The notes beneath the pieces are model-generated. The model was not told the origin of the DNA. It worked only from the letters and a program-made list of their open reading frames with translations, and searched no databases. From Gnetum montanum (taxonomy: Eukaryota > Streptophyta > Gnetopsida > Gnetales > Gnetaceae), in the NCBI GenBank assembly GCA_015680685.1, contig MNCI01034769.1, positions 492,662-532,081 on the forward strand: 39,420 bases of DNA, read 5' to 3'. Numbering within the stretch: the first letter of the stretch is position 1; each line of letters starts with the position of its first letter. Positions 21,500 through 33,947 of this stretch are shown here, in pieces. The position numbers were made by a program, and so were the translations under genes.

Positions 21500-22194
21500 T
21501 TAGATTTACAGGACTATGGGGACATTCCATAGCAAAGTGATGTTTAGCATAAACATAGCACTTAATCCTAGTTTGTGCCTAAGGATTTTGAGTAGCACCA
21601 CCAATATGAGGTTGTTTACTTCAAAGCTCATTTTGTTCTTGAGAAGCTTATCATTTTTAATACCCTAGGTAAGAGGATTGATTAGTTGTAGTAGGGGTAG
21701 CATGAGTGCTCTCAATGCTACCAAAATTATTTTATCCATATCCTTTTCTAGGCTTGATGCTCTCTTTCATACATCTTATAGTTTTTTTCCACCACAAGCT
21801 TATCTTTCTTTTCCACCTTGTAATCTATCAAATTACTAGTAATCTAGATTGCTTCCCTATATCCTATGATTTTTTGAGTTTTGATTTTTCATTAAATATA
21901 AGGTTTAAGACTATTGAGAAATAGTCTACTTATTATCCTCATCCATATTCAGGGTTTGCATGATAATATTTTAATACTTATGAATATATTCCTCTAGTTC
22001 TCTCATGTGTTGAAATCTCTTTTAACTTAATCCATGCTTTGTTAATAGAAGTTCCTAGATGGAAGTTCTCAATCAAGGCTTGTTTAAATTATTACTAGGT
22101 TTTGATGGGTTTTCCTATTTCTACTTTTTCTTCTTGAAGAATGCCAAGCCACCAAGTTTTTGGTATGCCACCCAAGAAATGGGTAGTGATGCAA
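21500..22194 (-). pseudogene. Element A gag, C-terminal part with CCHC knuckle (split by element B)
   Basis: Minus strand from 22180: FLGGIPKTWWLGILQ (the aromatic WW of Retrotrans_gag), FKQALIENFHLG, MRELEEYIHKY and further decayed helices. Then at 21519-21560 comes CYVYAKHHFAMECP, a CCHC knuckle with its second Cys changed and one residue lost. Multiple stops show it is dead. Gag proteins form the particle that packages element RNA. The reading resumes on the far side of element B at 31104-31211, where the TGCAA target sequence is duplicated. Confidence 0.65.
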
Positions 22195-22776
22195 TGTAAC
22201 AACATTGCCCTGATGTTGTCTGGCACCCCAAGGAATTCACTAAGATCCAATGGATTTGGGGCAGAAGACCTAGGGAATACACCTCAATCAAGCAAGCAAC
22301 TCTCGAGTGAGTGCAAGCAGAACCACAGCTTTTTAACATGTATGGCAAAGCACATCATGGAGGGTAACCAACTCCAAAACAAGTTCCATGTAAATAAGCA
22401 CACAACAAACCTTGTAGACAACATTGGTGAGAGGGGAAATGATGCACCTACAAGGGAATGTGCCTCACCCCCAGATCCCTCATGATTTGGTACAAGGTGT
22501 GGCCTAGCATCTCACTAAAACTATCTAGTCTTGGCTACCTACATATCTATGACCACCATAGAATCAGGGCCATGTAGTTCTTCATGGTAAGGGTGGAATG
22601 AAGAAGACTTAGAAGAGAGTTACAACAGGAGGGTGTCCTGTTGCTAGCTTGGTATTGCCAAGACGAGGTGGGTTTTCTAACACTTGAAAGTCACTTGAGG
22701 GTTCCCCAAAGTGTTCCATGACCCCCAAACCATGGGGAGAGCCCAGGAGAACCACCACCCTGGGACATCTCTCACA
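22195..22776 (-). repeat. 3' LTR of element B
   Basis: On the plus strand it opens TGTAACAAC and closes CTCACA, so it reads TGTGAG...GTTACA on the sense strand, with TG...CA termini. It has the same length as the right copy. A polypurine stretch (GTGCGGGGGAGGAT on the minus strand, 22777-22790) precedes it. Confidence 0.85.
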
Positions 22777-24332
22777 ATCCTCCCCCGCACAAATAAGCAA
22801 CATCCTTAGAGTGGAGCCTAGGATAGCTTCGAGAGTACACTTTTGTATGGGTTTGGAACTCTGTCAACTCCAAGGATCCATCAACTCCTCTGATGCTAGG
22901 CTTGAAGGAAGATACCAACCCCAACACCTGATATGTCCTTCCATCTAATGCCTTGCATGCAAGGGGCAATTGGAGGAAGCCCAAAGACTTCCCTATTCTA
23001 TAACAAGTGGGAGTAGTCCAACCAAAAGGGCCAATGTCTCTAAGGTGTCCCCTAGATCCATCCCTTTTTAGTGTCTAGAGATATATCTTCTTGCGTAGAC
23101 CCATACCTATGCAAGAAGACAGCTCCTCTTTTGCAAGTCCTATTGAGTTCCTTTGTGAATGGCATCTCAGCACCCATCGATTTTTTTTAATCATTAATTT
23201 TGAGGGCTTACCAGGGCCACTACCCTTGGTGAGGGACTTGGGAACATCAAACTGAGAGGGAGGACATGCTCCAAAAGAGCCATGTCTCCACAAGTAACTC
23301 ATGCTTGCCAGAACTCCATGTTCTACTACTTGCATCTAGACCCATGGGGTCTCACCAATGCAACCATCTAAGCACTAATTCCATGTGCATATGTATCATG
23401 TGCATTTTTTTTCATCATGTCTATTCAAGCTGGTATGAAGGGAGTCAAGCATGTTCTCCTTTCAAGGGAAGATATTTTGAGCTTGACCTTGTCGTCTGTA
23501 GACACCAGCATCACATACCTCAATTCACCATCCCATAGTATTCCATTGCCACAATAAGAGAGAAGATCCAAAATCTATTTGGAAACTTCTCCAAGAGGCT
23601 ATCGTACAACAAGCCCAAATTGTCATCAACACCTCTTGTGATTTTCCAATATCGAGAATGCTTGCTCGAATGTTAGAACAAGTGGAGGATCTATTGGGTA
23701 GCCAACGCCATGACAATCCTCCATAGACATGTCTCATGTCAACTGTAAGCACATCATCGAATGCAATCATAATGTCCCATTCATGGAGAAGGATCAACCA
23801 CACTTGCTACATATAAGCTATCCTTCCCACTCCAAGTTATGGGACAAGCACCATTTTCTGAACACTAGGTCCAAGAAAGAATATGGATTCACCTCTGAGA
23901 GCAACCAAATCATGAATTCTCTAATGAACATCTAGGTTCCCAGAATTTGATTTTCCCCACTCGCATCTAGAACAACGGCTAGTCTTGTGATCAACACTTT
24001 TCATTAGGTTTTTGTAGTTGAAGGAAGGATCCTCTTTGGGAGGTTTCTTCCATAGGTAAGTATAGCAGCCCAACTACACCTTACCCTTAATACACGCCCA
24101 AGTAGACAATATAGCCAACAGAACCATATCGTTGAACTGTTACTAGCTGAGGGATGACATGGGTTCAAAAGTCTTACCCAAATTCAATTTCACCTTGAGA
24201 ACAACTCGAGATACCAAGCAGTTCATCCCTTTGAAATTTTATCAAGAGGAATTTCTGTTTCATCTTGGGAGATTTGGGTTTTTGTTTCATATATCCCAGT
24301 CAAGCCCATTTACAATAATTGTGGTGGACAAG
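22777..24332 (-). other. Element B internal region, 3' part
   Basis: It starts with the polypurine tract at 22777-22790. Several frames of 70-90 codons exist on both strands, but none resembles a retroelement protein. Nothing else recognised. Confidence 0.5.
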
Positions 24333-24536
24333 GCCACTGTTGGCGACCGTTTGGGACACGACCGCCAACGAGTTTCCTCGAACAAGATTTAGGTGCCTGT
24401 TGGTCTCTGGCAACACCAAGGCCCAGATACCTCCAAATAAACTCAGTAGTTAATGTGAGTATGTGTGTGTGCTGTTGCGGCGTGTGGTTGTGAGAAATGT
24501 AATGATTGCGTTGTATGTAAACTACAAATGACTTAC

Positions 24537-24803
24537 NNNNNNNNNNNNNNNNNNNNNNNNNNNNNNNNNNNNNNNNNNNNNNNNNNNNNNNNNNNNNNNN
24601 NNNNNNNNNNNNNNNNNNNNNNNNNNNNNNNNNNNNNNNNNNNNNNNNNNNNNNNNNNNNNNNNNNNNNNNNNNNNNNNNNNNNNNNNNNNNNNNNNNNN
24701 NNNNNNNNNNNNNNNNNNNNNNNNNNNNNNNNNNNNNNNNNNNNNNNNNNNNNNNNNNNNNNNNNNNNNNNNNNNNNNNNNNNNNNNNNNNNNNNNNNNN
24801 NNN
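24537..24803. other. Assembly gap (267 N)
   Basis: The flanks align with C2 at 31410 and 31794, which are separated by 383 bases, so the missing sequence is U3 of the LTR and the gap length is probably understated. Confidence 0.95.
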
Positions 24804-25599
24804 TATGCTACCAAAAATTGCTGCGTAAACTACCACGTACGAGACTCCATTTTGACTAGATAATAGATGTCCACGATTGCATTCAAACAGAATCTTTAAA
24901 AGACTTGACAATTTCTAATTGAAATACCATGAGAATTCACTTTAAAGAGAAAAAAAAAGCTATTCTAGTCCCATCAAAATACCAAAGATTTTCTGAACCC
25001 TCTCGTCTACTGAATTGTTCAACGGCGTGACTACAAACAGAGGCTCTCTTACAACAAGCCCAATAGCAGTTCCCACACGTTGCACAATAATGAAATTTAC
25101 TACTAAAATGCTCTTAAGGATTTTAAACACAAGGGCTTCTATGGCAAAATTTTAATAGAAATTTCTATCGGGCAACAAGAACAGTAAGAGCAATATAAAA
25201 ATCCCAAAATTACTTGCCAAGGATGATACTATCTAAACCACTAGCTAAACAATTTAAACAAAACAAAAAATGAAATGGATAACTCACAGGACCATGACAA
25301 AGAGGCTGAAATCTTTACTCTAGCAAGCCATCTTGCAAGCAATCGTTCACACTTTCTTCTTTACAAAATGCTCTTCTCCCAAGACTCAAAGTGTCTCCAA
25401 GTGAGAGCCCAAGTGCTAACTAGTAGCCTTACAAATTGTGATGTATGAGACCCCAAGTGTGATGATGATTTCCTCCTCCAATGTGATGATGTGAGAAGTG
25501 ATGATTTTCCCCCCTTGACCCCTGAAGCCTTTTTATAGGGTTCAAAGGTAGGTAGGGAAGTTACATATTCAAAAATATCTCACCTAACTTCTCTCCCAA

Positions 25600-25890
25600 G
25601 TAACTTGGCCAACCAATTAGGAGATTACTTGCCCAACAAGTTAGGAGGTTACTTGCCCAACAAGTTAGGTAAGTTACAACAATTTTGGGTGGTTTCAACC
25701 ACCAAAGAGATAAAAAAGCTGCGGTTGACAAGTGTCCCATGTAGTTGCCAAGTGTCTTCATGTAGTTGCCAAGTGTCTTCATTCAGTTGCCAAGTGTCTT
25801 CATGGAGATAAACAAGTTGTAGGTGACAAGTGTCCCATGCAAATGACAAGTGGCCATTGTGGAGATAAAGAGGCTATAGTTGACAAGTGG
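25600..25890. repeat. Tandem repeats in the R/U5 part of C1
   Basis: Three copies of a 24-bp unit ('acttgcccaacaagttagga') occupy about 25607-25676. Three copies of a 21-22-bp unit ('gttgccaagtgtcttcat') occupy about 25743-25806, with related 'gacaagtg' words continuing to 25890. C2 lacks these arrays. Confidence 0.75.
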
Positions 25891-26702
25891 CCTTTTTAAT
25901 GGTTACAAACATCATGGATTAAGGCTAGGAAGTTACAACTTCCACATAAAGTTACAATTATATAAATAAAAGCTATGGTTGGAAATGTCCATAAATCCCC
26001 CTTTTTATACGATGTTAAACAAATATCCCATAACTTTCTTTTTCTTTTGAAATCTTAAAATATTTTATTTAAATCATATTTTAGTTAAATCATAGTAATA
26101 GAGATAGTAATTATAGTAAAGATATATCTATTGGCCCCTAACTTGACAAAATTAAATATATATCTATGGACCACGTACGATCTTTATAATTGGTCAAAAA
26201 AACTATTAACAATATTAAACGCTTCGTGATGTGTTGTACAAGTTTACACCCCTGCCACTGTAAAATAGACGTGCTTGTCAGAGAAACATCTAGTTCAACA
26301 TTTGACCTGCCCCCTTCAATATCTCCCTCCTTTCTAGTCCTTGAGGATGAAGTTAAGATATTTAGTTCTTTCTTTCCATTTTCATCATTTTCTTTTTTTT
26401 TACATCATCCTTGAATTCACAGCTGCCACTACTCCTTGAAGTTACACTTTTTCTGGATTCCCTGAAAGATGAAATTGGTTCTGAAACTATGCGAGAGGAG
26501 TTACCGATGGAAATTTTCGTGTCATCAGGATCTTACTTTATATCTTCTTTTGTTTCGTGCATCTCTTGAAGACTGACAAGCTAGAAATAGGCACCTTTGG
26601 GAATTGCCATTAACTTTTTCAACTATCAAATTGCAAAAACTTTTAACCAGTTTTATCATGCCAACCTGTTCCATGAAATGGCCAAAATGTGCCAACAGCC
26701 AC

Positions 26703-29700
26703 ACCACTACCTATTATCATTCAAACCAAAATATAGACACAAGTCAACAACAACATTTTGCCCATAGGAGGACTGGGTCCTCAAGATAGTTTTACACAGA
26801 ATGGGCTTCACCAACATCAGTTACAACTCAAAAAACTACAAGATTCATCCTCGAAGGGTTTATAATAAGGGTGGTCTACTAGAGAACCACAACAAGTTCC
26901 TCTGGAGCCTCCAAAATAGAGAGTACATAAGATCATGCCTTGCTTACAAGAAGAGCAATATGTACCTTTAATTTATATCAAAAACATGACCTCACAAAGG
27001 AGGTTTCATGAATTTCACCAAGGTAACCACATTCGGTCTCTATGAACAAGTCCCACGAGTTCACAAACATGGGACCACTGCTAGGAACAAGTCCCAAACA
27101 TGAACTGCTTCTAGGTCCCAACTAGAGAACAACTGTCTTGATACCACCTACCTTAACATTTTAGGAACCTAAGAGGGCATCCATTGGAATGGAGGATAAC
27201 CCCTCATAGGACTAGAGAATCACTAAGTAATATTGTGCTCAACTCTACTATCCCACTTGGGAGGTGAGAACACCAACATGAATTAACATTACACCAGAGA
27301 TATGGAACAATACATTAGGGAGGGACTGTGTGATATAGTAGTGTACATAAGGAATAGAGTACACGGGGAAATTCAACAAGACACCATAGCCTATTAGGCC
27401 CAATGAGTCCCTTATCATGGAATGACACCATAGACCATGAAAGCACCAATAAGTCCCAAGTCGTGAGAGCACATCATAGCCCTTAGAAGAGTTAAAATTA
27501 ATCGATCATGAGAGCATGCCATTAGCAACAAGGCACCAGAAGCCCCCAATCATGAGAGCATAAGCTCAAGGATTTTCGAGCACATTTAAGCCCACTAAGC
27601 AAGGCCACCGGGAGAAGTCACAATTTTTGTAATTGTAACATCATTTATTCAAGGATGAACCACCATCCCAACATTTGCACAACTACTTCAAAATCACATC
27701 TAGCATGGAAGTGGGAGTCTAGGTGTTAATACCCATAACTCAACTCAAGTCCACCACTAGACATCGTAGCATCACATTGATTTGAATTTCACTCTGCCAT
27801 TGTAATTCACATGGCCATAGTGAATCACCTGTTATCATGATCAAGCACATTAGACCAATTTGTTTGTATTTCAGGCTACATACCACCATCAATCATCTAT
27901 GGAAAAGATCTTTGCTAGTCTAGGAACACAAGAGAAAGTGTTCCCAAGATTTGTCCTGTCTCAAGGACGTTCACCAAAGCACACACCATCCATACATTCC
28001 AACATTACCAAGAACACATGGCACAAATTCAAGAGCACAATGGGCAAGGACATGCCCTGGTCTGTTCATTACAACATCGTATCACAACTAAAGAATATCC
28101 CATGAGGTTTTTAGTAGAATTATACATCAAGGCACAAAGGCCATTTACAAAATATAGCAACAGTGCTTCAAAACAAGCACTAGGAAAACACCATACATCA
28201 AGCTTGGCCTTGTCATAGGGTGTGGCATAGGCCTACAACAAGGAGACAACTGAGTCACATAGGGCAATACATCTAGCACTTTTGAGTGCATACTATCGAA
28301 TTGAGAATATCACAAGGATACATTTTACACACCCAAGGATAGGAATCCATTTTAATGGGAACATACATGATACTTGGAAATGCTACCCAAGCCTAGAAGG
28401 CTATAGGACGAACTACCCAAGCCCATCCTAGGCTAAAGGATTTAGGCCACTAGGGGCATACCATGAAGAACCATGTTGTTATGAGAAAAACTTGTATCTA
28501 TCATGAAGCATAAATGATCATCTGTCACATTGCATCACTGTCTCAAAACGTACATGATCAACCATCACACTAAACCCACTGCATGATTGCCATTGAATGA
28601 CAACAATTCGGGACATGAATGCAACAATCGAATAACAAAACACGCCAACTGAGTATCCACCACCTACCATAGTGGGACCTCAATGCATTGGCCACTCTTG
28701 GGCCATTAGTATCTAGCATGGCCAAGGATACCATTTCATGCCATCTGCTAGCCCAATATCTGTAGGATCTAGGATTGATCACCATCCTCTATTAGTGCTC
28801 ACCTAGCATAGAGAGGCAAACAAATCACAATGTACCTACTGATTCATCACAGCTAAGGTACTGATAAATCTGCAACCCAATGTTGGGATTTTGAGACTAA
28901 ATAATCAGTTCATGAAGTTCTCAAGAGCACATATATTCCCCATAGACATAGTGCTCATAGAATCAACTGAGGTCACCACTGGCTGCATCTTTGTACCTGT
29001 GCTACCTGCAAACACTGAGACAAAATCTTAGAAACATAGAAGTTAGTAGGAACATGATCATCACATCATCCTCATACACAACCATCAAGCATGATCATAT
29101 AACAAAGTAATATCACTCTTGCACATCATAAAAAGCAAGACCTCATCAACATGCATAGAGATCAATCATGCAAAACATTGATGGGTCAATTAGATACACT
29201 CAACAAATGATTTCATCATGAGGCATGCCCAGAGAGAGCTAGCACACTCTTAGAATTCCAAGATTCATATACAACGATCATTCCCAGCCACTAACACTGG
29301 TTTCAACCAGGATCAAAACCTCAACACAATCATAAAAGGCATGGGCAATAGAGAATCATGAACTCAACTCAAAAATAAGGTGGAAGACTAAGGTCTTCCA
29401 ACAATAGGTCTACATAAAACCAATTCTCGCAATAACGAGCAACATCACAGAGGATGCGTCCACAAGAAAGAGTCTCATCAAAAGAAGTGCGGTCTTAACA
29501 AGAACCTATAATAGGATGACCCACACTAGTAGTCTTTGAATCAAAGTGACCAAGAAATGTCACCAATCAAAAGAGTGATGCTAGAAACCCAAGGGTAACA
29601 CAACCAGCTCAAACAAGGAAGCACAACTCGCAAAGATTAACAACAAGGGAAATCATGCCTCATGCACAAGAAGTTGTCAAACAAGGCAAAAACAATTTGG

Positions 29701-30507
29701 CTTTGGGATGGCACAAATGGCCTCAAAATGCATTCTCAATGTTCCCAACTATAAGTTATCATACCACGTAGAACACCAAGCCTTGCATTATGAACGAGAG
29801 AAACGACGAAGATAACATGCACATAAAATTTGACAATGCAACCAAGAAGACATGCATACAAAAATAGAAAAACATACAATCACAAAAACGAGCATACGAA
29901 GTCTACCGGCAATGGTCCTAATCCACCCAGAACAAGGCTCACCAAGAGCACATGTTTGAAGGCCCTCCATCTTGAGGTACCTGGGAACCATCTTGTCCGA
30001 ATTTGTATTTTCCCATACTCATTGTATCTAGGGTGAGTGGAAGTGCAAGGATATCCTATCCTGCATAATTCAAAAAATGCCATCTCGAAACATGTCATTT
30101 GGGTGGAAATTGAAGCGGAGACTCGGTCTGAGTCATCCCAGATGAATCACTGGAGACCAGAAATGAGAGCTCCTTAAGTAATAAAATTCTTAAGTTGCAA
30201 ATAGAACTCCTCTCTACCATATCACATACAACAACTAGTCCAACCACAAGTAAACAAGTGAAGGAAATCACCACAATGCAATCATTTACATCCTCAAGGA
30301 GAGCAACATACGTTAGTTGCTCACAATTTAATGTCTATCCCCTCATGAAGAGCGTAAAACATTTTCATAAGGCAAATATTCAAAGAATACATAAGGATAT
30401 GATCCTAGATCACCTAGGTATCAATCTGAAGGGACCATTAATCGAACAACCTCAATGAAGTAACACAACTAATGAGCACATGCATATCACAACACAATTT
30501 CAAAAAT
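26703..30507 (-). other. Element B internal region, 5' part
   Basis: 3.8 kb with no recognisable protein on either strand. Around 27430-27545 the phrase 'catgagagca' recurs at intervals of about 50 bases, a weak degenerate tandem repeat. It represents the leader and body of a non-autonomous element. Confidence 0.5.
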
Positions 30508-30519
30508 GCTCTAATACCA
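30508..30519 (-). other. Primer-binding site of element B
   Basis: Minus strand TGGTATTAGAGC, one mismatch from TGGTATCAGAGC, the standard plant site complementary to the 3' end of initiator tRNA-Met. It is two bases inside the 5' LTR, as expected. Confidence 0.85.
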
Positions 30520-30521
30520 TC

Positions 30522-31103
30522 TATAACAACGTTACCCCGACATTGTCTGGCATCCTAAGGAATTCACTAAGATCCAATGGATCTGGGGCAGAAGACTTTG
30601 GGAATACACCTAAAGAAAGCAAGCAACTCTTGAGTGAGTTCAAGAAGAATCACAACTTCTTAACATATATGGCAACGCACCTCACGGAGGGTAACCAACT
30701 CCAAAATGAGGTCCATGCAAACAAGCACATAATAAACCTTGTAGACAACATCAGTGGGAGGGGAAATGATGCACCTACAAGGGATAGTGCCTCACCCCTA
30801 AATCCCTCATGATTTGGTACAAGGTGTGGCTTGGCACTGCACCAAAAATATCTAGTCTTTGCTGCCTACATATCTATGATTGTTGTAGAATCAGGGCCAT
30901 GTAGTTCTCCATGGTGAGGGTAGAATGAAGAGGACTTAGAAGAGAGTTACAATAGGAGGGTGTATTGTTGCTAGCTTGGTATCTCCAAGCTAGGGTGAGT
31001 TTTCTAACACTTGAGAGTCACTTGAGGGCATCCCAAAGTGTTCCATGGCCCCTGAACCATGGGGAGAGCCTAGGAGAACCACCACTCTAGGACATCTCTC
31101 ACA
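30522..31103 (-). repeat. 5' LTR of element B
   Basis: 582 bp, collinear with 22195-22776 without length change. Its sense-strand 3' end reads TTATA where the other copy has TTACA, one of many transitions between the pair. TSD TGCAA follows at 31104-31108. Confidence 0.85.
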
Positions 31104-31211
31104 TGCAAGCTTATTTTTGTATAATCTTTATTACCTTCATAAAGTTTTAGCTTCTTTTCCTTGAAATTAGAAATTGATTGGTTCAATTTTGATGCCAATG
31201 CCCTTGCTTGC
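31104..31211 (-). pseudogene. Element A gag, middle part between B and C2
   Basis: Minus strand reads LASKLNQSISNFKEKKLKLY and continues toward the part at 22194 once B is disregarded. The five bases CTTGC at its right end (31207-31211) are duplicated at 33948-33952 beyond C2. It appears to be a helical gag segment before the WW motif. Confidence 0.55.
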
Positions 31212-33947
31212 TGTTGGCGACCGTTTGGGACGCGACCTCCAACGAGTGTCCTCGAACAGGATTTAGGTGCTTGCTGGTCTCTGGCAACACCAAGGCCCAG
31301 ATACCTCCAAATAGACTCAGTAGTTAATGTGAGTATGTGTGTGTGCTGTTGTGGGGTGTGGTTATGAAAAATGAAATGATTGCGTTATGTGTAAACTATA
31401 GATGACTTATCTTAAAGAGATTCAACCAACTTTGCCAAGTACTGTGACTTGTTGAGAGTTCCTATTTTGTTCAATTGCATAGTCTACGCGGTCCTTATAA
31501 TACCTACTTGTAACAAATAAAATTTCGCAAAAACATTCGAGTACAACTCTGCGAATCTACCTCTAATTTTCCCCAGAGAAAGAGATAGTTCCACAAGAAA
31601 ACTAGAAATAGAGCAAGATTCGATGGAAATAGACAGAAAAGAAAAGAAAGCAGATTTGTGTAGACCTCAAATATTTAAACAAGGTAAAATGACACGAGTA
31701 AACACTTCGCAATAAAGCTATCCCAAATTCAATATCTACGAATTGTTCAAACTTCCAAGGCTCAAATAAGCAATTTCTTCAAGACAATCCTACTATGCTA
31801 CCAAAAAATTGCTGCGTAAACTACCACGTACGAGACTCCATTTTGGCTAGATAATGGATGTCAACAATTGCATTCAACAGAACCTTCAAAAGACTTGACA
31901 ATTTCTGATTGAAATACCACAGAGATTCACTTTAAAGATAAAAAGAAGCTATTCTGGTCCCATCAAAATACCAAAGATTTTCTGAACCCTCTTGACTATT
32001 GAATCGTTCAACGACATGACTACAAGCAGAGGCTCTCTTACAACAATCTCAATAGCAGTTCTTATACGTTGCACAATAATAAAATTTACTACTAAAATGC
32101 TCTTAAGGCTTTTAAACACAAGCACTTCTATGGCAAAATTTTAACAGAAATTTTCTATCGGGCAACAAGAACAATAAGAGCAATCTAAAAATCCCAAAAT
32201 TACTTGCCAAGGATGATACTATCTAAATCACTAGCTAAAAAATTTAAACAAAATAAAAATAAAAAACATAACTCATAGGACTATGACAAAGAGGCTGAAA
32301 TCTTTTCTTTAGCAAGTCATCTTACAAGCAATCCTTCACAATTTCTTCTTTACAAATGCTCTTCCAAGAGCCAAAGTATGTCTCCAAGTGAGAGCTCAAG
32401 TGCTAGATAGTAGCCTTCCAAAGTGTGATGTCAATGTCTTCTCCTGAGTCCCCCCCAAGTGTCCTTTTTCCTTCTTACCCCTGAAGCCTTTTTATAAGGT
32501 TCATAAGGTAGTTACATTCCAAAATATCCTAGCTAATGTTTCTCCCAAGTAAGGAGGTTACAACTTACCCATCTAGTTAGGAGCAAGTTATGTAGTTAGG
32601 AAGTTATACATAAAGTTTGGAGGAATTTATGCTAACACTAATATTTGTAAATATTACAAATATTGCTTTTGTAAATAATAGCCTATAATATTTTATTTGT
32701 TTATTTATTTATTAAAATAAAGCCAAAATCCCCAATTTAATTAAGTATTTTATTTAGAATTTTAAATACTAAATGTCATGTCCTTAGTAATCCTTGTGAA
32801 AGTAATAAAATGGAAATTAACTAAATCCCTTCTTTTAGTTATATGAATATCCTGAAAATCCTAAAAATATCTTTTTCCCTTTTCTCAATGTCATATATAT
32901 ATCTTACACTATGCATACCTAAATTAATTCATTTTAATTTAATTTTCAGAGTTATAGTTAAGGGGACCTTTCTTAGAATAGGTGAAATTCAGGGCATTGT
33001 AGATGCAGATCTTACGGCGGTTGTATCTTGTATTTTTCCTGCATTTGACATCTGGAATAATGTCGTGTCCATTTGTTTCAACAGCACCATCGAACCAGTA
33101 GGCATCGGCAGTGGCATCGGGTTTCTTTTAACCGAAGGAGGTAACGTGTTGATTTTATCTTCATCTTGCTGCCGTTGTTAATGACTTGAAATTCGGATCA
33201 ACATCAGGGTCATTGCCGCGTGTGATGGAACAGTCTCATCTTAGCAAGAATGGAATCCATCTACATCTTCATCCATGTTAACGAAAGATGCATTCTCATA
33301 ATCTGCAAGAGGATGTTGCTCTTCAGATTTTGTTAAGACATACTTTCTTGAATGCTCAGTAAAAGCAAAATCCAAGGTTGAAATGGGTCTCCCAACAACA
33401 TGCACATGGCATATGTAGATATAATACAGTCCGTCAAATTCCTGAACTTGAACCCTTCCCATGAGTTCAATTTGCAGTATGTTTCCAATGCATAATACCG
33501 GGTGAGGAAGTGTGAAAGCCTGCAACTTGTCCTCCTAAAGCGTGGCATATTCTGGTGACACATAAGTCCAAATGTATTCTTCCACTAGTTCAATTGCATC
33601 AGCTAGAGTCTTCCCTTATTTTTCAGTTGTATTAGCTAGAGTCTCCTCTTCTTTTTGAAATGATGAAGCCCAATGCCCAAAGCAAAAATGAATTGTCATG
33701 GCTGAATNGATAGTACAATAGCAAACAAGGAATTATATTATTTACCCTGATGAAAGCATTGATCATACTTTAGATCAAAGGTAGACTTATGAAGGCAGGC
33801 CTTCTTATTGGTCAAGTAAAGGATCNAAACACCCATCAACCCATAGCCTTAAAGCTACATGTTTACTTCTAAATTTTCAAACATACGATGTTCCAATTTT
33901 GGATAAGATAGTCCTACTATTCCATGAAATGGTGAAATGTGCCAACA
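31212..33947 (+). mobile_element. C2: solo LTR with TSD CTTGC, inside element A
   Basis: Same TGTTGGCGACC start and TGTGCCAACA end as C1, with exact 5-bp duplication CTTGC at 31207-31211 and 33948-33952. U3 aligns with C1 over about 1.3 kb, and a TATA-like box (TTTTTATAAGG, about 32489-32499) is in the same place. From about 32640 to 33900 the sequence differs from C1 apart from short blocks; only the last 35 bases or so clearly match again. An open stretch at 32843-33181 has no family resemblance. Single ambiguous bases occur near 33707 and 33826. Confidence 0.8.

Larger units (their letters stand above)
24338..26697 (+). mobile_element. C1: solo LTR with TSD GCCAC, inside element B
   Basis: It starts TGTTGGCGACC and ends TGTGCCAACA, giving 7-bp inverted termini TGTTGGC/GCCAACA. 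An exact 5-bp duplication GCCAC lies on both sides (24333-24337 and 26698-26702). Start and end match C2. A TATA-like box (TTTTTATAGGG, about 25530-25540) is in the sense of the plus strand, after about 1.2 kb of U3. It carries no internal coding region, so it is read as a solo LTR left by recombination. The 267-N gap lies within U3. Confidence 0.8.
22195..31103 (-). mobile_element. Element B: complete LTR retrotransposon without coding capacity
   Basis: 8909 bp bounded by two 582-bp LTRs (22195-22776 and 30522-31103) and by an exact 5-bp TSD TGCAA (22190-22194 and 31104-31108). The minus strand is the sense strand, shown by a primer-binding site beside the right LTR and a polypurine tract beside the left one. 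The LTRs differ by roughly one base in eight by eye, so the insertion is old. The internal region shows no gag, protease, RT or integrase motif. It resembles a LARD-type non-autonomous element; without C1 the element would be about 6.5 kb. It inserted into the gag of element A and later received solo LTR C1. Confidence 0.85.

Noticed and set aside
22141-22485. Plus-strand open frame of 114 codons in the left LTR of B, matched by a 110-codon frame in the right LTR (30480-30812) ending at the same stop
   Set aside because: It is antisense to the element. Protein identity is no higher than expected from the DNA divergence by eye, so no sign of selection; treated as a chance frame.
23525-23803. 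Minus-strand frame with FDDV as a reverse-transcriptase catalytic box
   Set aside because: No other RT block is present before or after it, and the surrounding sequence has no retroelement protein similarity.
32843-33181. 112-codon open frame in C2 as a gene
   Set aside because: No family resemblance, no homologous frame in C1, and it lies inside a solo LTR.
24338-33947. C1 and C2 as the two LTRs of one element spanning 24338-33947
   Set aside because: Each has its own, different, exact 5-bp TSD, and the right boundary of B lies between them.
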